From Bacillota bacterium (GTDB taxonomy: Bacteria > Bacillota > Clostridia > Oscillospirales > Ruminococcaceae): a stretch of DNA of 5,470 nucleotides. The translations under genes and the position numbers were made by a program. Of this stretch, positions 1 to 5,470 are shown piece by piece. The stretch spans positions 1 to 5,470 of the forward strand of contig JAEXZK010000138.1 in the NCBI GenBank assembly GCA_023451415.1, given 5' to 3'. The notes under the pieces are model-generated. The model was not told the origin of the DNA and made no database searches. It worked only from the letters and a program-made list of their open reading frames with translations. The stretch's first letter is position 1. Each line of letters starts with the position of its first letter.

Positions 1-365
1 AGGGAGGGCTGATCCCCCCGCACCTTGCAGCCCAGTACCACCACGGTGTAAGCCCCTCCCTCCCGGGGGACGTTCCACCAGCCGTGGGCCGCCATGGGCA
101 CCGACAGCGCGGCGCCTCCCGCCGCGGCCAGGGCCAGCAGGGCCGAAAGGGCGCGCCGGGTGTTCCGCCACCACCTTCTGGGCGGCCGGGGGTACCCCGG
201 AAAATTCTTGTCGGGGAAGCTGTCCCAGAAGCAGCACAGCCCGCCCAGGACCAGGCCGAAGATCAAAAGGACAACGCTGCCGGCGTTAAAGACCCGGTAC
301 GCCAGCGGCCCCAGGCTGAAGGCCAGGCAGGCCGCCGCGGCCGCCCGGCACAGGATGGAAAACAT
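1..365 (-). CDS. YdcF/SanA (DUF218) family membrane protein, C-terminus outside window
   Basis: The first 121 residues are present; the rest lies past the left edge. Three hydrophobic segments are visible (about 3-22, 29-47 and 73-92), with an Arg/Trp-rich loop PPRRWWRNTRR (61-71) between the second and third that should face the cytoplasm. After the third span comes YTVVVLGCKVRGDQPS (106-121), which matches the opening beta-strand and glycine loop of DUF218 domains, usually followed in Firmicutes by a Leu/Arg-rich helix. DUF218 proteins (ElyC, SanA, YdcF in E. coli) have been linked to cell-envelope integrity, but the biochemical reaction is not settled, so no function is assigned. The ATG at 365 has AAAGGAG 10 nt upstream and lies 16 bp after azlD, so it is probably the last visible gene of the recX-azlCD transcript. 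The family call rests on a short C-terminal stretch. Confidence 0.78.
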   Translation of the reverse strand, partial: MFSILCRAAAAACLAFSLGPLAYRVFNAGSVVLLIFGLVLGGLCCFWDSFPDKNFPGYPRPPRRWWRNTRRALSALLALAAAGGAALSVPMAAHGWWNVPREGGAYTVVVLGCKVRGDQPS

Positions 366-375
366 CTTGCCACAG

Positions 376-382
376 CTCCTTT
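376..382 (-). promoter_or_regulatory. Ribosome binding site of the DUF218 gene
   Basis: The minus strand reads AAAGGAG, overlapping the last base of the azlD TGA stop and ending 10 nt before the ATG at 365. This supports both the start codon and coupling of the two genes. Confidence 0.75.
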
Positions 383-708
383 CACAGCATCCCCAGGAGA
401 CCCAGCAGCCATTCGGCGGCAAAAACCGCCCCACAGGCAGCCAGGGCCACGGTGAGAAGGCCTTTCTCCCGGAAGGCCAGCCATGTGGCCGCCGCCACCC
501 CCGCCAGCGCCGACCAAAGGGAAGCTGTGGAGGAAAAGATGGCCGGGATGGTCATGGCGGAAAGGACCGCATAGGGGACATAAAATAGGAAGGACTTGAT
601 AAAGGGGCTCCTGATCTTCTTTTGGAAGAGAGTGAGGGGGATCATCCTGATCAGGTAGGTGACCCCGGCCATCACCAGCAGATAGCTCCAAAACTGTTCC
701 ATCTTCAT
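382..708 (-). CDS. azlD: AzlD family branched-chain amino acid exporter, small subunit
   Basis: AzlD is the small membrane partner required with AzlC for branched-chain amino acid export. The 108-residue product has normal family length and about four hydrophobic segments (7-27, 38-58, 62-78, 84-105). Typical features are TYLIRMIPLTLF (17-28) at the end of the first span and FLFYVPYAVLSAMTIPAIF (40-58), the most conserved block. The ATG at 708 overlaps the azlC stop (ATGA), and AGGAGG lies 7 nt upstream, inside the azlC codons for its Glu-rich tail. An ATG further up the same frame at 783 would add 25 Arg/Gly-rich residues and overlap azlC heavily, so it was not used. The stop TGA runs straight into the AAGGAG of the next gene. 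Confidence 0.92.
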   Translation of the reverse strand: MKMEQFWSYLLVMAGVTYLIRMIPLTLFQKKIRSPFIKSFLFYVPYAVLSAMTIPAIFSSTASLWSALAGVAAATWLAFREKGLLTVALAACGAVFAAEWLLGLLGML

Positions 709-1445
709 GGCGTCTCCTCCTCTTTTTCCCGCTCCTCCACCGGAAAGAGCAGCGCAGCTGCCGAAGCGGCGATGACGGTGCACAGGATGATGGAAAAACC
801 GCTGGAAATCCCCCGGAAGAGGGGGACAAAGGCAAAGACGCAGCTGAGAGCCGCCGCCAGCCCCGCCGCCGCCCGCACCGGCTTCAGATACCGGGCCGGC
901 GGGATGACGATGGCAATAAACATGCCGTAGATGGCGATGCCCAGGGCGGAACGCACGGCCGCCGGCAGGATGGTGCCCGCCGCGGCCCCCAGGAGGGTGC
1001 CCAGGGCCCAGCCAAAATAAGGGGCCAGCATCAGGCCAAAGAGATACCTCTTGCCCAGGGCCCCTTCCTGGCTGCTGGCCACGGCAAAGACCTCATCGGT
1101 GTTGACGAAGGCGATGATCAGGCGGTCCAGGGTGGTCACCGCGCCGTCCAGCTTCTGGGACAGGGACAGGGACATAAGGGCGTACCGCAGGTTGATCACC
1201 AGCTGGGTGAGGGCCATCTCCAGAAAAGGGGCCGCCGCCGTCATCAGGGAAAGCCCCGCGAACTGCCCCGCGGAGGTGACGTTGGTCATGGAAATGGCCA
1301 CCGCCGCCCACACCGGGAGCCCCTGGCTCACCGCCATCATCCCGAAGGCGAAGGCCACCGAGACATATCCCAGGCCGATGGGGACACCGTCCCGCAGACC
1401 CTTTCCAAAATCATTGCAGACCGTCTGCCGTGCTGTTTCTTCCAA
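705..1445 (-). CDS. azlC: AzlC family branched-chain amino acid exporter, large subunit
   Basis: AzlC is the large membrane subunit of the AzlCD exporter; in B. subtilis the system confers resistance to 4-azaleucine and in other bacteria it exports branched-chain amino acids. From the TTG the product is 246 residues. The family N-terminus NDFGKGLRDGVPIGLGY (11-27) leads into the first membrane span. NVTSAGQFAGL (55-65), NLRYALMSLSLSQ (85-97) and NTDEVFAV (115-122) are characteristic blocks. Several further hydrophobic segments follow (about 133-160, 166-182, 192-210, 215-235), with an acidic tail EEREKEEETP. The frame stays open back to 1607 inside recX, but those ATG starts would encode Arg/Gly/Ser-rich sequence unlike AzlC. 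Its TGA overlaps the azlD ATG by four bases (ATGA), which implies translational coupling. The substrate is inferred from the family; other amino acids are possible. Confidence 0.92.
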   Translation of the reverse strand: MEETARQTVCNDFGKGLRDGVPIGLGYVSVAFAFGMMAVSQGLPVWAAVAISMTNVTSAGQFAGLSLMTAAAPFLEMALTQLVINLRYALMSLSLSQKLDGAVTTLDRLIIAFVNTDEVFAVASSQEGALGKRYLFGLMLAPYFGWALGTLLGAAAGTILPAAVRSALGIAIYGMFIAIVIPPARYLKPVRAAAGLAAALSCVFAFVPLFRGISSGFSIILCTVIAASAAALLFPVEEREKEEETP

Positions 1446-1457
1446 GCTCTCCGGCCA

Positions 1458-1462
1458 CTCCT
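1458..1462 (-). promoter_or_regulatory. azlC ribosome binding site for a TTG start
   Basis: The minus strand reads AGGAG (within AAAAAGGAG) 12 nt before the TTG at 1445. The spacing is longer than ideal. A second GGAG begins 7 nt before the TTG, with 3 nt between. No ATG or GTG in the azlC frame lies between the recX stop and the conserved AzlC N-terminus, so this site and TTG are the best available start. Confidence 0.55.
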
Positions 1463-1479
1463 TTTTCCTGGTTTCTGGT

Positions 1480-2115
1480 TTATTTCCGGCTCTCGTCCTC
1501 CCAGAGCTCCTCCTCCTGGATCCGCCGGAGGGCCGCCCGGATATCATCATAGCCGAAGCCCCGCCGCTGGAGGGCCGCGATGGTCTTCCGCAGGCTGCCG
1601 GCGTCAAAAATCTTGTCCCGGTACTTTTTCAGGATGATTTCGATGATAGGGCCCGTCTCGTCCTCATCCTCAAACTGGCGGAGGGCCTCGTCCACCGTCT
1701 CCCGGTCCAGCTTGCGCTGGAGAAGGCCCTGGCGGACCCGCCGCAGGGACCAGCCCCGGAGGTTCACCATATCCCGGCTCAGGCGCCGGGCATAGTCCAG
1801 ATCGTCCAGAAGGCCCAGCTCCGCCATCCTCCCCAGAGCGGCCTCCGCCGCCTCCTCGCCGTAATGGCGCAGCAGCTTGTCCCGGAGCATTCCGGTGCTT
1901 TGGGCCGACCGGGAAAGAACGTCCAGGGCCGACTGGACGGCGGAATACCGCTCGTCCGCCTCCCGCAGCTCCTCCAGCTCCTGAGGGCTCATCTCCAGCC
2001 CCCTGGCCAGCCGGGAAGTGAGAAACGTATCCTGATGGACGGAAAAGAGGAACTCCCCGTCCACCATCAGGGCATACCTGCCCCTGCGGGTCTTTTCAAT
2101 GCCGGTGACCACCAT
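1480..2115 (-). CDS. recX: Regulatory protein RecX
   Basis: RecX binds RecA filaments and modulates, usually inhibits, RecA ATPase and strand exchange; it acts in the cytoplasm. The 211-residue product has the usual length for Firmicutes RecX. After an N-terminal segment starting MVVTGIEKTRRGRYAL with short beta-strand character (1-30), it shows repeated three-helix units. The family signature is visible as RSAQSTGMLRDKLLRHYG (69-86), MAELGLLDDLDYARRL (97-112), then the basic segment GWSLRRVRQGLLQRKL (121-136) and a last unit QRRGFGYDDIRAALRR (173-188). The C-terminus is acidic (EEELWEDESRK). The chosen ATG has AAGGAGG 8 nt upstream. It follows recA by 149 bp across a hairpin, the common recA-recX arrangement. 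azlC starts 34 bp after its TAA stop, so they are probably cotranscribed. Confidence 0.93.
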   Translation of the reverse strand: MVVTGIEKTRRGRYALMVDGEFLFSVHQDTFLTSRLARGLEMSPQELEELREADERYSAVQSALDVLSRSAQSTGMLRDKLLRHYGEEAAEAALGRMAELGLLDDLDYARRLSRDMVNLRGWSLRRVRQGLLQRKLDRETVDEALRQFEDEDETGPIIEIILKKYRDKIFDAGSLRKTIAALQRRGFGYDDIRAALRRIQEEELWEDESRK

Positions 2116-2123
2116 CCCGCGTC

Positions 2124-2130
2124 CCTCCTT
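2124..2130 (-). promoter_or_regulatory. recX ribosome binding site, sets the start codon
   Basis: The minus strand reads AAGGAGG, ending 8 nt before the ATG at 2115. It decides the start: the open frame runs back to another ATG at 2187, but that one would add 24 Arg/Lys/Ala-rich residues, lies within the candidate -10, and has no such site. Confidence 0.85.
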
Positions 2131-2182
2131 CCCTTTCCGCGCCGCCCCCTTCCGACGGGCCGGGGCCCTGCGGGCTAATGGT

Positions 2183-2211
2183 ATCATATCACAAAGCCGT
2201 CCAAGAGAAAA
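2183..2211 (-). promoter_or_regulatory. Weak candidate promoter for recX
   Basis: On the minus strand TATGAT (2183-2188) matches the -10 consensus at five of six positions. The best -35 at 17-bp spacing, TTTTCT (2206-2211), matches at only three and overlaps the U-tract of the preceding hairpin. It lies 67 bp upstream of the recX start. A secondary promoter here would let recX and the azl genes be expressed apart from recA, but the -35 is poor and chance is a real alternative. Confidence 0.3.
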
Positions 2212-2232
2212 GGGCAGCCCAAGGGCTGCCCT
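2205..2232 (-). terminator. Hairpin after recA, probable leaky intrinsic terminator
   Basis: The arms 2223-2232 and 2211-2220 are exact inverted repeats of 10 bp (AGGGCAGCCC and GGGCTGCCCT on the minus strand). They are separated by 2 nt, so the folded form is probably a 9-bp stem with a CTTG loop. The stem starts 32 nt after the recA stop. The following minus-strand tract is only UUUU then CUC, a short and interrupted U-run, so termination is likely incomplete. On the plus strand the hairpin is followed by A residues, so it is not a good terminator in that direction. Confidence 0.7.
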
Positions 2233-2264
2233 AAAAAAACGCTTTGCTCCCCGTCCTGTGTTTT

Positions 2265-3380
2265 TTACTCGTCCTCGTCGTCCACTTCTGCGGTGATGTT
2301 CACAGGAGCGCCCAGCTTTTTGGGAGCCGACTTCGCGCCCGCGCCCTTCTTCAGCTGGTCCTTGCCCGCCATCACCTTGGCGGCGATCTCCTCGCAGAGG
2401 GCCGGGTTGTCCTTGAGGTATTCCTTCACCTTATCGCGGCCCTGGCCGATGCGGCTCTCGCCGTAGGAGAACCAGCTGCCGCTCTTCTGGATGATATCCA
2501 GCTTCACCGCCAGGTCCACCACCTCGCCCACCCGGGAGATGCCTTCGCCGTACATAATGTCAAACTCCGCCTCTTTAAACGGAGGGGCCACTTTGTTTTT
2601 TACCACCTTGACCCGGGTGCGGTTGCCGATGACCTCGCCGCCGTTTTTCAGCTGCTCGCTACGGCGGACATCCAGGCGGACGGAGGAGTAGAACTTCAGC
2701 GCCCGGCCGCCGGGGGTGGTTTCGGGGTTGCCGTAGACCACGCCGATCTTCTCCCGCAGCTGGTTGATGAAGATGACCACGCAGTTGGTCTTGCCGATGG
2801 CCCCGGTGAGCTTGCGCAGCGCCTGGGACATGAGCCGTGCCTGGAGGCCCACATGGGTGTCGCCCATCTCCCCCTCGATCTCCGCCTTGGTGACCATAGC
2901 GGCCACCGAGTCCACCACCACCACGTCCACAGCGCCGGAGCGCACCAGCGCCTCGCAGATCTCCAGGGCCTGCTCGCCGGTGTCGGGCTGGGAGACCAGC
3001 AGGGAATCGATGTCCACCCCAAGAGCCTTGGCGTAGACGGGGTCCAGGGCGTGTTCCACGTCGATAAAGACCGCCTCGCCCCCCAGCTTTTGGGCTTCGG
3101 CCACCACATGGAGGGCCACCGTGGTCTTGCCCGAGCTTTCCGGCCCAAAGATCTCGATGATCCGGCCCCTGGGCACCCCTCCGATGCCCAGAGCGATATC
3201 CAGGGACAGGCTGCCGGTGGGGATGGCCTCCACATTCATGGTGGTGTTCTGGCCCAGCTTCATCACCGCGCCTTTGCCGAACTGCTTTTCTATCTGGCCA
3301 AGGGCTGTTTCCAGCGCCTTTTTCTTTTCCGAAATCTGCTTGTCCGTCTGCTTCTCCGGGGCCTGCTTCTCTGCTGCCAT
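2265..3380 (-). CDS. recA: Recombinase RecA
   Basis: RecA forms ATP-bound filaments on single-stranded DNA, carries out strand exchange, and triggers LexA self-cleavage in the SOS response. The 371-residue protein is full length. It has an N-terminal polymerisation helix with [11 protein letters not shown] (27-37), Walker A GPESSGKT (79-86), catalytic Glu109 in [10 protein letters not shown], and Walker B VVVVD (153-157). Loop L1 lies around [10 protein letters not shown] (169-178), and loop L2 follows [10 protein letters not shown] with GNPETTPGG (217-225). The C-terminal domain ends in an acidic tail, EVDDEDE. The N-terminus is Lys/Glu-rich and about 13 residues longer than E. coli RecA, judged by the offset of the catalytic Glu (109 against 96). 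Val108 replaces the Ala usual before that Glu in E. coli. ATG at 3380 is supported by AGGAGG 7 nt upstream; the gene ends in TAA. It has its own promoter and LexA box and is followed by a hairpin, then recX. Confidence 0.99.
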   Translation of the reverse strand: MAAEKQAPEKQTDKQISEKKKALETALGQIEKQFGKGAVMKLGQNTTMNVEAIPTGSLSLDIALGIGGVPRGRIIEIFGPESSGKTTVALHVVAEAQKLGGEAVFIDVEHALDPVYAKALGVDIDSLLVSQPDTGEQALEICEALVRSGAVDVVVVDSVAAMVTKAEIEGEMGDTHVGLQARLMSQALRKLTGAIGKTNCVVIFINQLREKIGVVYGNPETTPGGRALKFYSSVRLDVRRSEQLKNGGEVIGNRTRVKVVKNKVAPPFKEAEFDIMYGEGISRVGEVVDLAVKLDIIQKSGSWFSYGESRIGQGRDKVKEYLKDNPALCEEIAAKVMAGKDQLKKGAGAKSAPKKLGAPVNITAEVDDEDE

Positions 3381-3386
3381 TTGGGT

Positions 3387-3393
3387 ACCTCCT
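3387..3393 (-). promoter_or_regulatory. recA ribosome binding site
   Basis: The minus strand reads AGGAGGT, with 7 nt between AGGAGG and the ATG at 3380. This is a near-ideal Shine-Dalgarno sequence and fixes the recA start. Confidence 0.9.
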
Positions 3394-3421
3394 GTGTCTC
3401 GTTTTGGGACCGTATAGTTAG

Positions 3422-3450
3422 ATTATAGTGGATTTCCCCCCGCTTTGCAA
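3422..3450 (-). promoter_or_regulatory. recA promoter (sigma-A type)
   Basis: On the minus strand the -35 is TTGCAA (3445-3450, four of six matches to TTGACA). A 17-bp spacer separates it from a perfect -10 TATAAT (3422-3427). Transcription should start near 3415, leaving a leader of about 35 nt before the recA ATG. The AT-rich -10 stands out against the GC-rich surroundings. The LexA box lies just upstream of the -35, so RecA is expected to have basal expression that rises on DNA damage. Confidence 0.85.
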
Positions 3451-3457
3451 TAGAAAA

Positions 3458-3471
3458 CGAAAATTTGTTCG
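3458..3471 (-). promoter_or_regulatory. LexA (DinR) SOS operator upstream of recA
   Basis: Read on the minus strand the site is CGAACAAATTTTCG. The Firmicutes LexA/DinR consensus is CGAAC-N4-GTTCG. The left half is perfect and the right half differs at one base (T for G). It sits 7 bp upstream of the recA -35 hexamer, centred near -49 relative to the expected start site, and 7 bp after the recG stop codon. Its placement before recA, a core SOS gene, strongly supports the call. Binding itself is inferred. Confidence 0.85.
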
Positions 3472-3478
3472 TGCCCCT

Positions 3479-5470
3479 TCACAGGGCCACGGCCGTCCCC
3501 ATCATCCGGTCGATCCGCCGCCGCAGGGCGGGGCATCCCCGCAATTCCGGGTCGGTCTCCAGCAGCTCCCGGGCGGCGTTCTGGGTCTCGTAAAGGACCT
3601 GGCTGTCCTGGCTCAGGTCGGCAATCTTCATCTGGGGGAGGCCGTGCTGCCGCATCCCGAAGAAGTCCCCCGGGCCCCGGAGCTTCAGGTCATATTCCGC
3701 GATCTTGAAGCCGTCCCCGCTGCTGCACAGGTATTTCAGCCGCAGGAGGGTGTCCTCGGCTTTGGCGTCGCTGATGAGGATACAGGTGGATTTTTCGCTG
3801 CCCCGCCCCACCCGGCCCCGGAGCTGGTGGAGCTGGCTGAGGCCGAAGCGCTCCGCATTTTCCACCACCATAATGACGGCATTGGGCACGTCGATCCCCA
3901 CCTCCACCACAGTGGTGGACACCAGCAGCTGGGTCTCCCCGGCGGCAAAGGCCCGCATGGCGGCCTCCTTGTCGGCGGGCTTCATCTTGCCGTGGAGGAG
4001 CCCCAGCCGGTAGCCCCGGAAGGGTCCCTCCCGGAGCTGCGCCGCATAGGCCACGGCAGCCTTGCGGCCGTCCCCTTCCCCATCCCCGCTTTCCTCTACC
4101 AGAGGGCAGATGATATACCCCTGAAGCCCCCGGTCCAGGTGCCCCCGGACATAACCGAAGGCCCGTTCCCGCTTGGCGCCGTCGATGAGGAAGGTGTCTA
4201 TCTTTTGCCGCCCTGCGGGGAGCTCGTCTATGACGGACAGGTCCAGGTCTCCATAAATAATGAGGGCGAGGGTCCGGGGGATGGGGGTGGCGGACATGAC
4301 CAGGGTGCCGGGGTTGTCCCCCTTCTGCCCCAGGGCCATCCGCTGGGCCACCCCAAAGCGGTGCTGCTCGTCGGTGACACAGAGCCCCAGGTCCTTGAAA
4401 CCGGCGTCCCCGGTGAGGAGGGCGTGGGTGCCCACGATCAGGTCGATTTCCCCGGCGGCAAGGCGCCCCTTGGCCTCCCGCTTCTCCTTGGCGGTGAGGG
4501 ACCCGGTGAGAAGCCCCACCCGCATCCCCAAAGGCTCCAGCAGCGGGCGGAGGCTCCTCAGGTGCTGCTCGGCCAGGATCTCGGTGGGGGCCATCAGGGC
4601 GCTCTGCCTGCCGTTGAGGAAGGCAAAATAGCAGCAGGCGGCCGCCACCAGGGTCTTGCCGCTGCCCACATCCCCCTGCACCAGGCGGTTCATGGGCCGG
4701 GAGGAACAGAGGTCGGCCACGGCCTCGGCCACAGCCCGGCGCTGGGCCCCAGTGGGGGCAAAGGGCAGGGAGGACCAGAATGGGGCCAGGTCCTTTTCCA
4801 CCATCGGCCGGGAGCGGAGCTGGAGCCGCCCCTCCTTGAGACGGGCAAAGCCCATCCCCAGACAGAGAAGTTCCTCAAAAATCAGGCGCCGCCGGGCTAC
4901 CTCCGCCTCCTCCGCGGTGTGGGGCCGGTGGATGTTGCGCAGGGCAAAATCCAGGGTACACAGGCCGTACTGCCGGCGCAGGGAGGAAGGCAGGCTTTCG
5001 GGCAGCTCCCCCAGCGCCCCCAGGGCGGCGTCCACATTGCCGCTCACTCCCTTGGAGGTGAGCCCCGCCGTCAGGGGGTAGACCGGCCAAAGGCCGCTGC
5101 CGCCGGCGGGGAAAACCATCGGCGCCCGCATCTCCCGCCGAAGGAAGGTCCCCTCCATTTTGCCATAAAAAATATATTCCTGGTTTTCACGCAGGCTTTC
5201 CACCGTATATTTGGCGTTGAAAAAGGTAATGGTAAGGGAGGAAGCTTGGTCCACCGCTTTCACCTTAAAGACGGACAGGCCGCTGCGTATCCGCTGCTCC
5301 CGGCTCTTGGCGGCCACCACAGCCCGCACCGGGGCCGTCTCCCCCAGGGGCGCGCCCAGGATGGAGGCGGGGCGGGTCAGGTCCACATAGCTGCGGGACA
5401 GGTGGTAAAGAAGGTCCTCCACCTTCTCCACACCCAGCCTGCGGTAAAGCTTCTCCCGGGCCTCCCCCAC
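3479..5470 (-). CDS. recG: ATP-dependent DNA helicase RecG (N-terminus outside window)
   Basis: RecG is a superfamily 2 double-stranded DNA translocase that reverses stalled forks and migrates Holliday junctions. The 663 residues in the window hold a wedge/OB-fold region (about 45-125), then two helicase lobes: a Q-like segment PFAPTGAQ (236-243), Walker A GDVGSGKT (266-273), motif Ia APTEILAEQH (294-303), the DEQH box (367-370), motif III SATPIPRT (393-400), motif V STTVVEVGIDVPN (518-530), and motif VI QLHQLRGRVGRG (546-557). The RecG-specific C-terminal block GPGDFFGMRQHG (599-610) follows. It ends in TGA. The first codon in the window is GTG, but it aligns with the Val of the N-terminal GVG motif of RecG proteins (E. 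coli has LTGVG near residue 17), so the true start should lie about 12-17 codons beyond the right edge. No frameshift or missing motif was seen. It ends 98 bp before recA with no terminator hairpin between them, so some read-through into recA is possible. Confidence 0.97.
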   Translation of the reverse strand: MGEAREKLYRRLGVEKVEDLLYHLSRSYVDLTRPASILGAPLGETAPVRAVVAAKSREQRIRSGLSVFKVKAVDQASSLTITFFNAKYTVESLRENQEYIFYGKMEGTFLRREMRAPMVFPAGGSGLWPVYPLTAGLTSKGVSGNVDAALGALGELPESLPSSLRRQYGLCTLDFALRNIHRPHTAEEAEVARRRLIFEELLCLGMGFARLKEGRLQLRSRPMVEKDLAPFWSSLPFAPTGAQRRAVAEAVADLCSSRPMNRLVQGDVGSGKTLVAAACCYFAFLNGRQSALMAPTEILAEQHLRSLRPLLEPLGMRVGLLTGSLTAKEKREAKGRLAAGEIDLIVGTHALLTGDAGFKDLGLCVTDEQHRFGVAQRMALGQKGDNPGTLVMSATPIPRTLALIIYGDLDLSVIDELPAGRQKIDTFLIDGAKRERAFGYVRGHLDRGLQGYIICPLVEESGDGEGDGRKAAVAYAAQLREGPFRGYRLGLLHGKMKPADKEAAMRAFAAGETQLLVSTTVVEVGIDVPNAVIMVVENAERFGLSQLHQLRGRVGRGSEKSTCILISDAKAEDTLLRLKYLCSSGDGFKIAEYDLKLRGPGDFFGMRQHGLPQMKIADLSQDSQVLYETQNAARELLETDPELRGCPALRRRIDRMMGTAVAL

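Noticed and set aside
1411..1458. A 15-codon GTG-started frame on the minus strand just before AzlC, considered as a leader peptide or as a sign of a frameshift at the azlC start.
   Set aside because: The AGGAG directly abuts the GTG with no spacing, the peptide has no run of Leu, Ile or Val codons as an attenuator would, and the azlC frame is intact without invoking a frameshift.
1051..2178. A 375-codon plus-strand open frame opposite azlC and recX.
   Set aside because: It spans the antisense of two real, well-supported genes and their gap, has low-complexity Pro/Leu/Arg-rich sequence, and no family resemblance.
2116..2187. Upstream ATG extending RecX by 24 residues.
   Set aside because: The added residues are Arg/Lys/Ala-rich with no family support, and a strong AAGGAGG sits just before the internal ATG at 2115.
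2244..3428. A 394-codon open frame on the plus strand that covers all of recA in antisense.
   Set aside because: recA on the minus strand is certain. GC-rich genes with biased codon use commonly leave an open antisense frame. The translated product is His/Leu/Ala-rich with no recognisable domain, and the end of the frame runs into the recA promoter.
3458..3471. The AT-rich near-palindrome here as a recG terminator.
   Set aside because: The arms are short and AT-rich with no following U-run, and the sequence fits a LexA box far better.
5468..5470. GTG at the right edge as the recG start.
   Set aside because: It aligns to the Val of the conserved GVG motif in the RecG N-terminus, so it is an internal codon at the cut edge rather than the initiation codon.
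1..5470. Search for a novel defence, mobile or RNA-based system.
   Set aside because: All sequence is accounted for by conserved genes and short gaps. The longest intergenic stretch is 149 bp and holds only the hairpin and a weak promoter. No direct repeat arrays, transposase, integrase or structured RNA were seen.

Overview
The window is a GC-rich stretch of bacterial chromosome in which every supportable gene lies on the minus strand. In transcription order (right to left) they are recG (5' end outside the window), recA, recX, azlC, azlD and a membrane-anchored YdcF/SanA-type (DUF218) protein cut by the left edge. High GC, strong AGGAGG-type ribosome binding sites, a Firmicutes-style LexA (DinR) box before recA, and the RecA and AzlCD sequence style suggest a high-GC clostridial gut bacterium (Oscillospiraceae type: Flavonifractor, Lawsonibacter, Intestinimonas and relatives). 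This placement is inference from protein style, not a database result.

Right part (3479-5470): RecG, the branch-migrating helicase that remodels stalled forks and Holliday junctions. Middle (2200-3480): recA has its own promoter (TTGCAA, 17 bp, TATAAT) and a near-consensus LexA operator just upstream of the -35. recA is followed by a GC-rich hairpin with a short, imperfect U-tract, a probable leaky terminator. Left-middle (1480-2187): recX, the RecA modulator, follows after a 149-bp gap that holds the hairpin and a weak candidate promoter.

Left part (1-1445): azlC begins 34 bp after recX, most likely at a TTG codon. azlD overlaps azlC by ATGA, and the DUF218 gene starts 16 bp after azlD with its ribosome binding site touching the azlD stop. 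recX-azlC-azlD-ydcF therefore looks like one transcript, joining a recombination regulator to a branched-chain amino acid exporter and an envelope protein.

I saw no mobile element, CRISPR array, tRNA, rRNA or signs of transfer, and no evidence of a new biological system. This is conserved housekeeping DNA with a mildly interesting gene order and some regulatory detail. Long plus-strand open frames, including one covering all of recA, are best read as antisense shadows caused by high GC.
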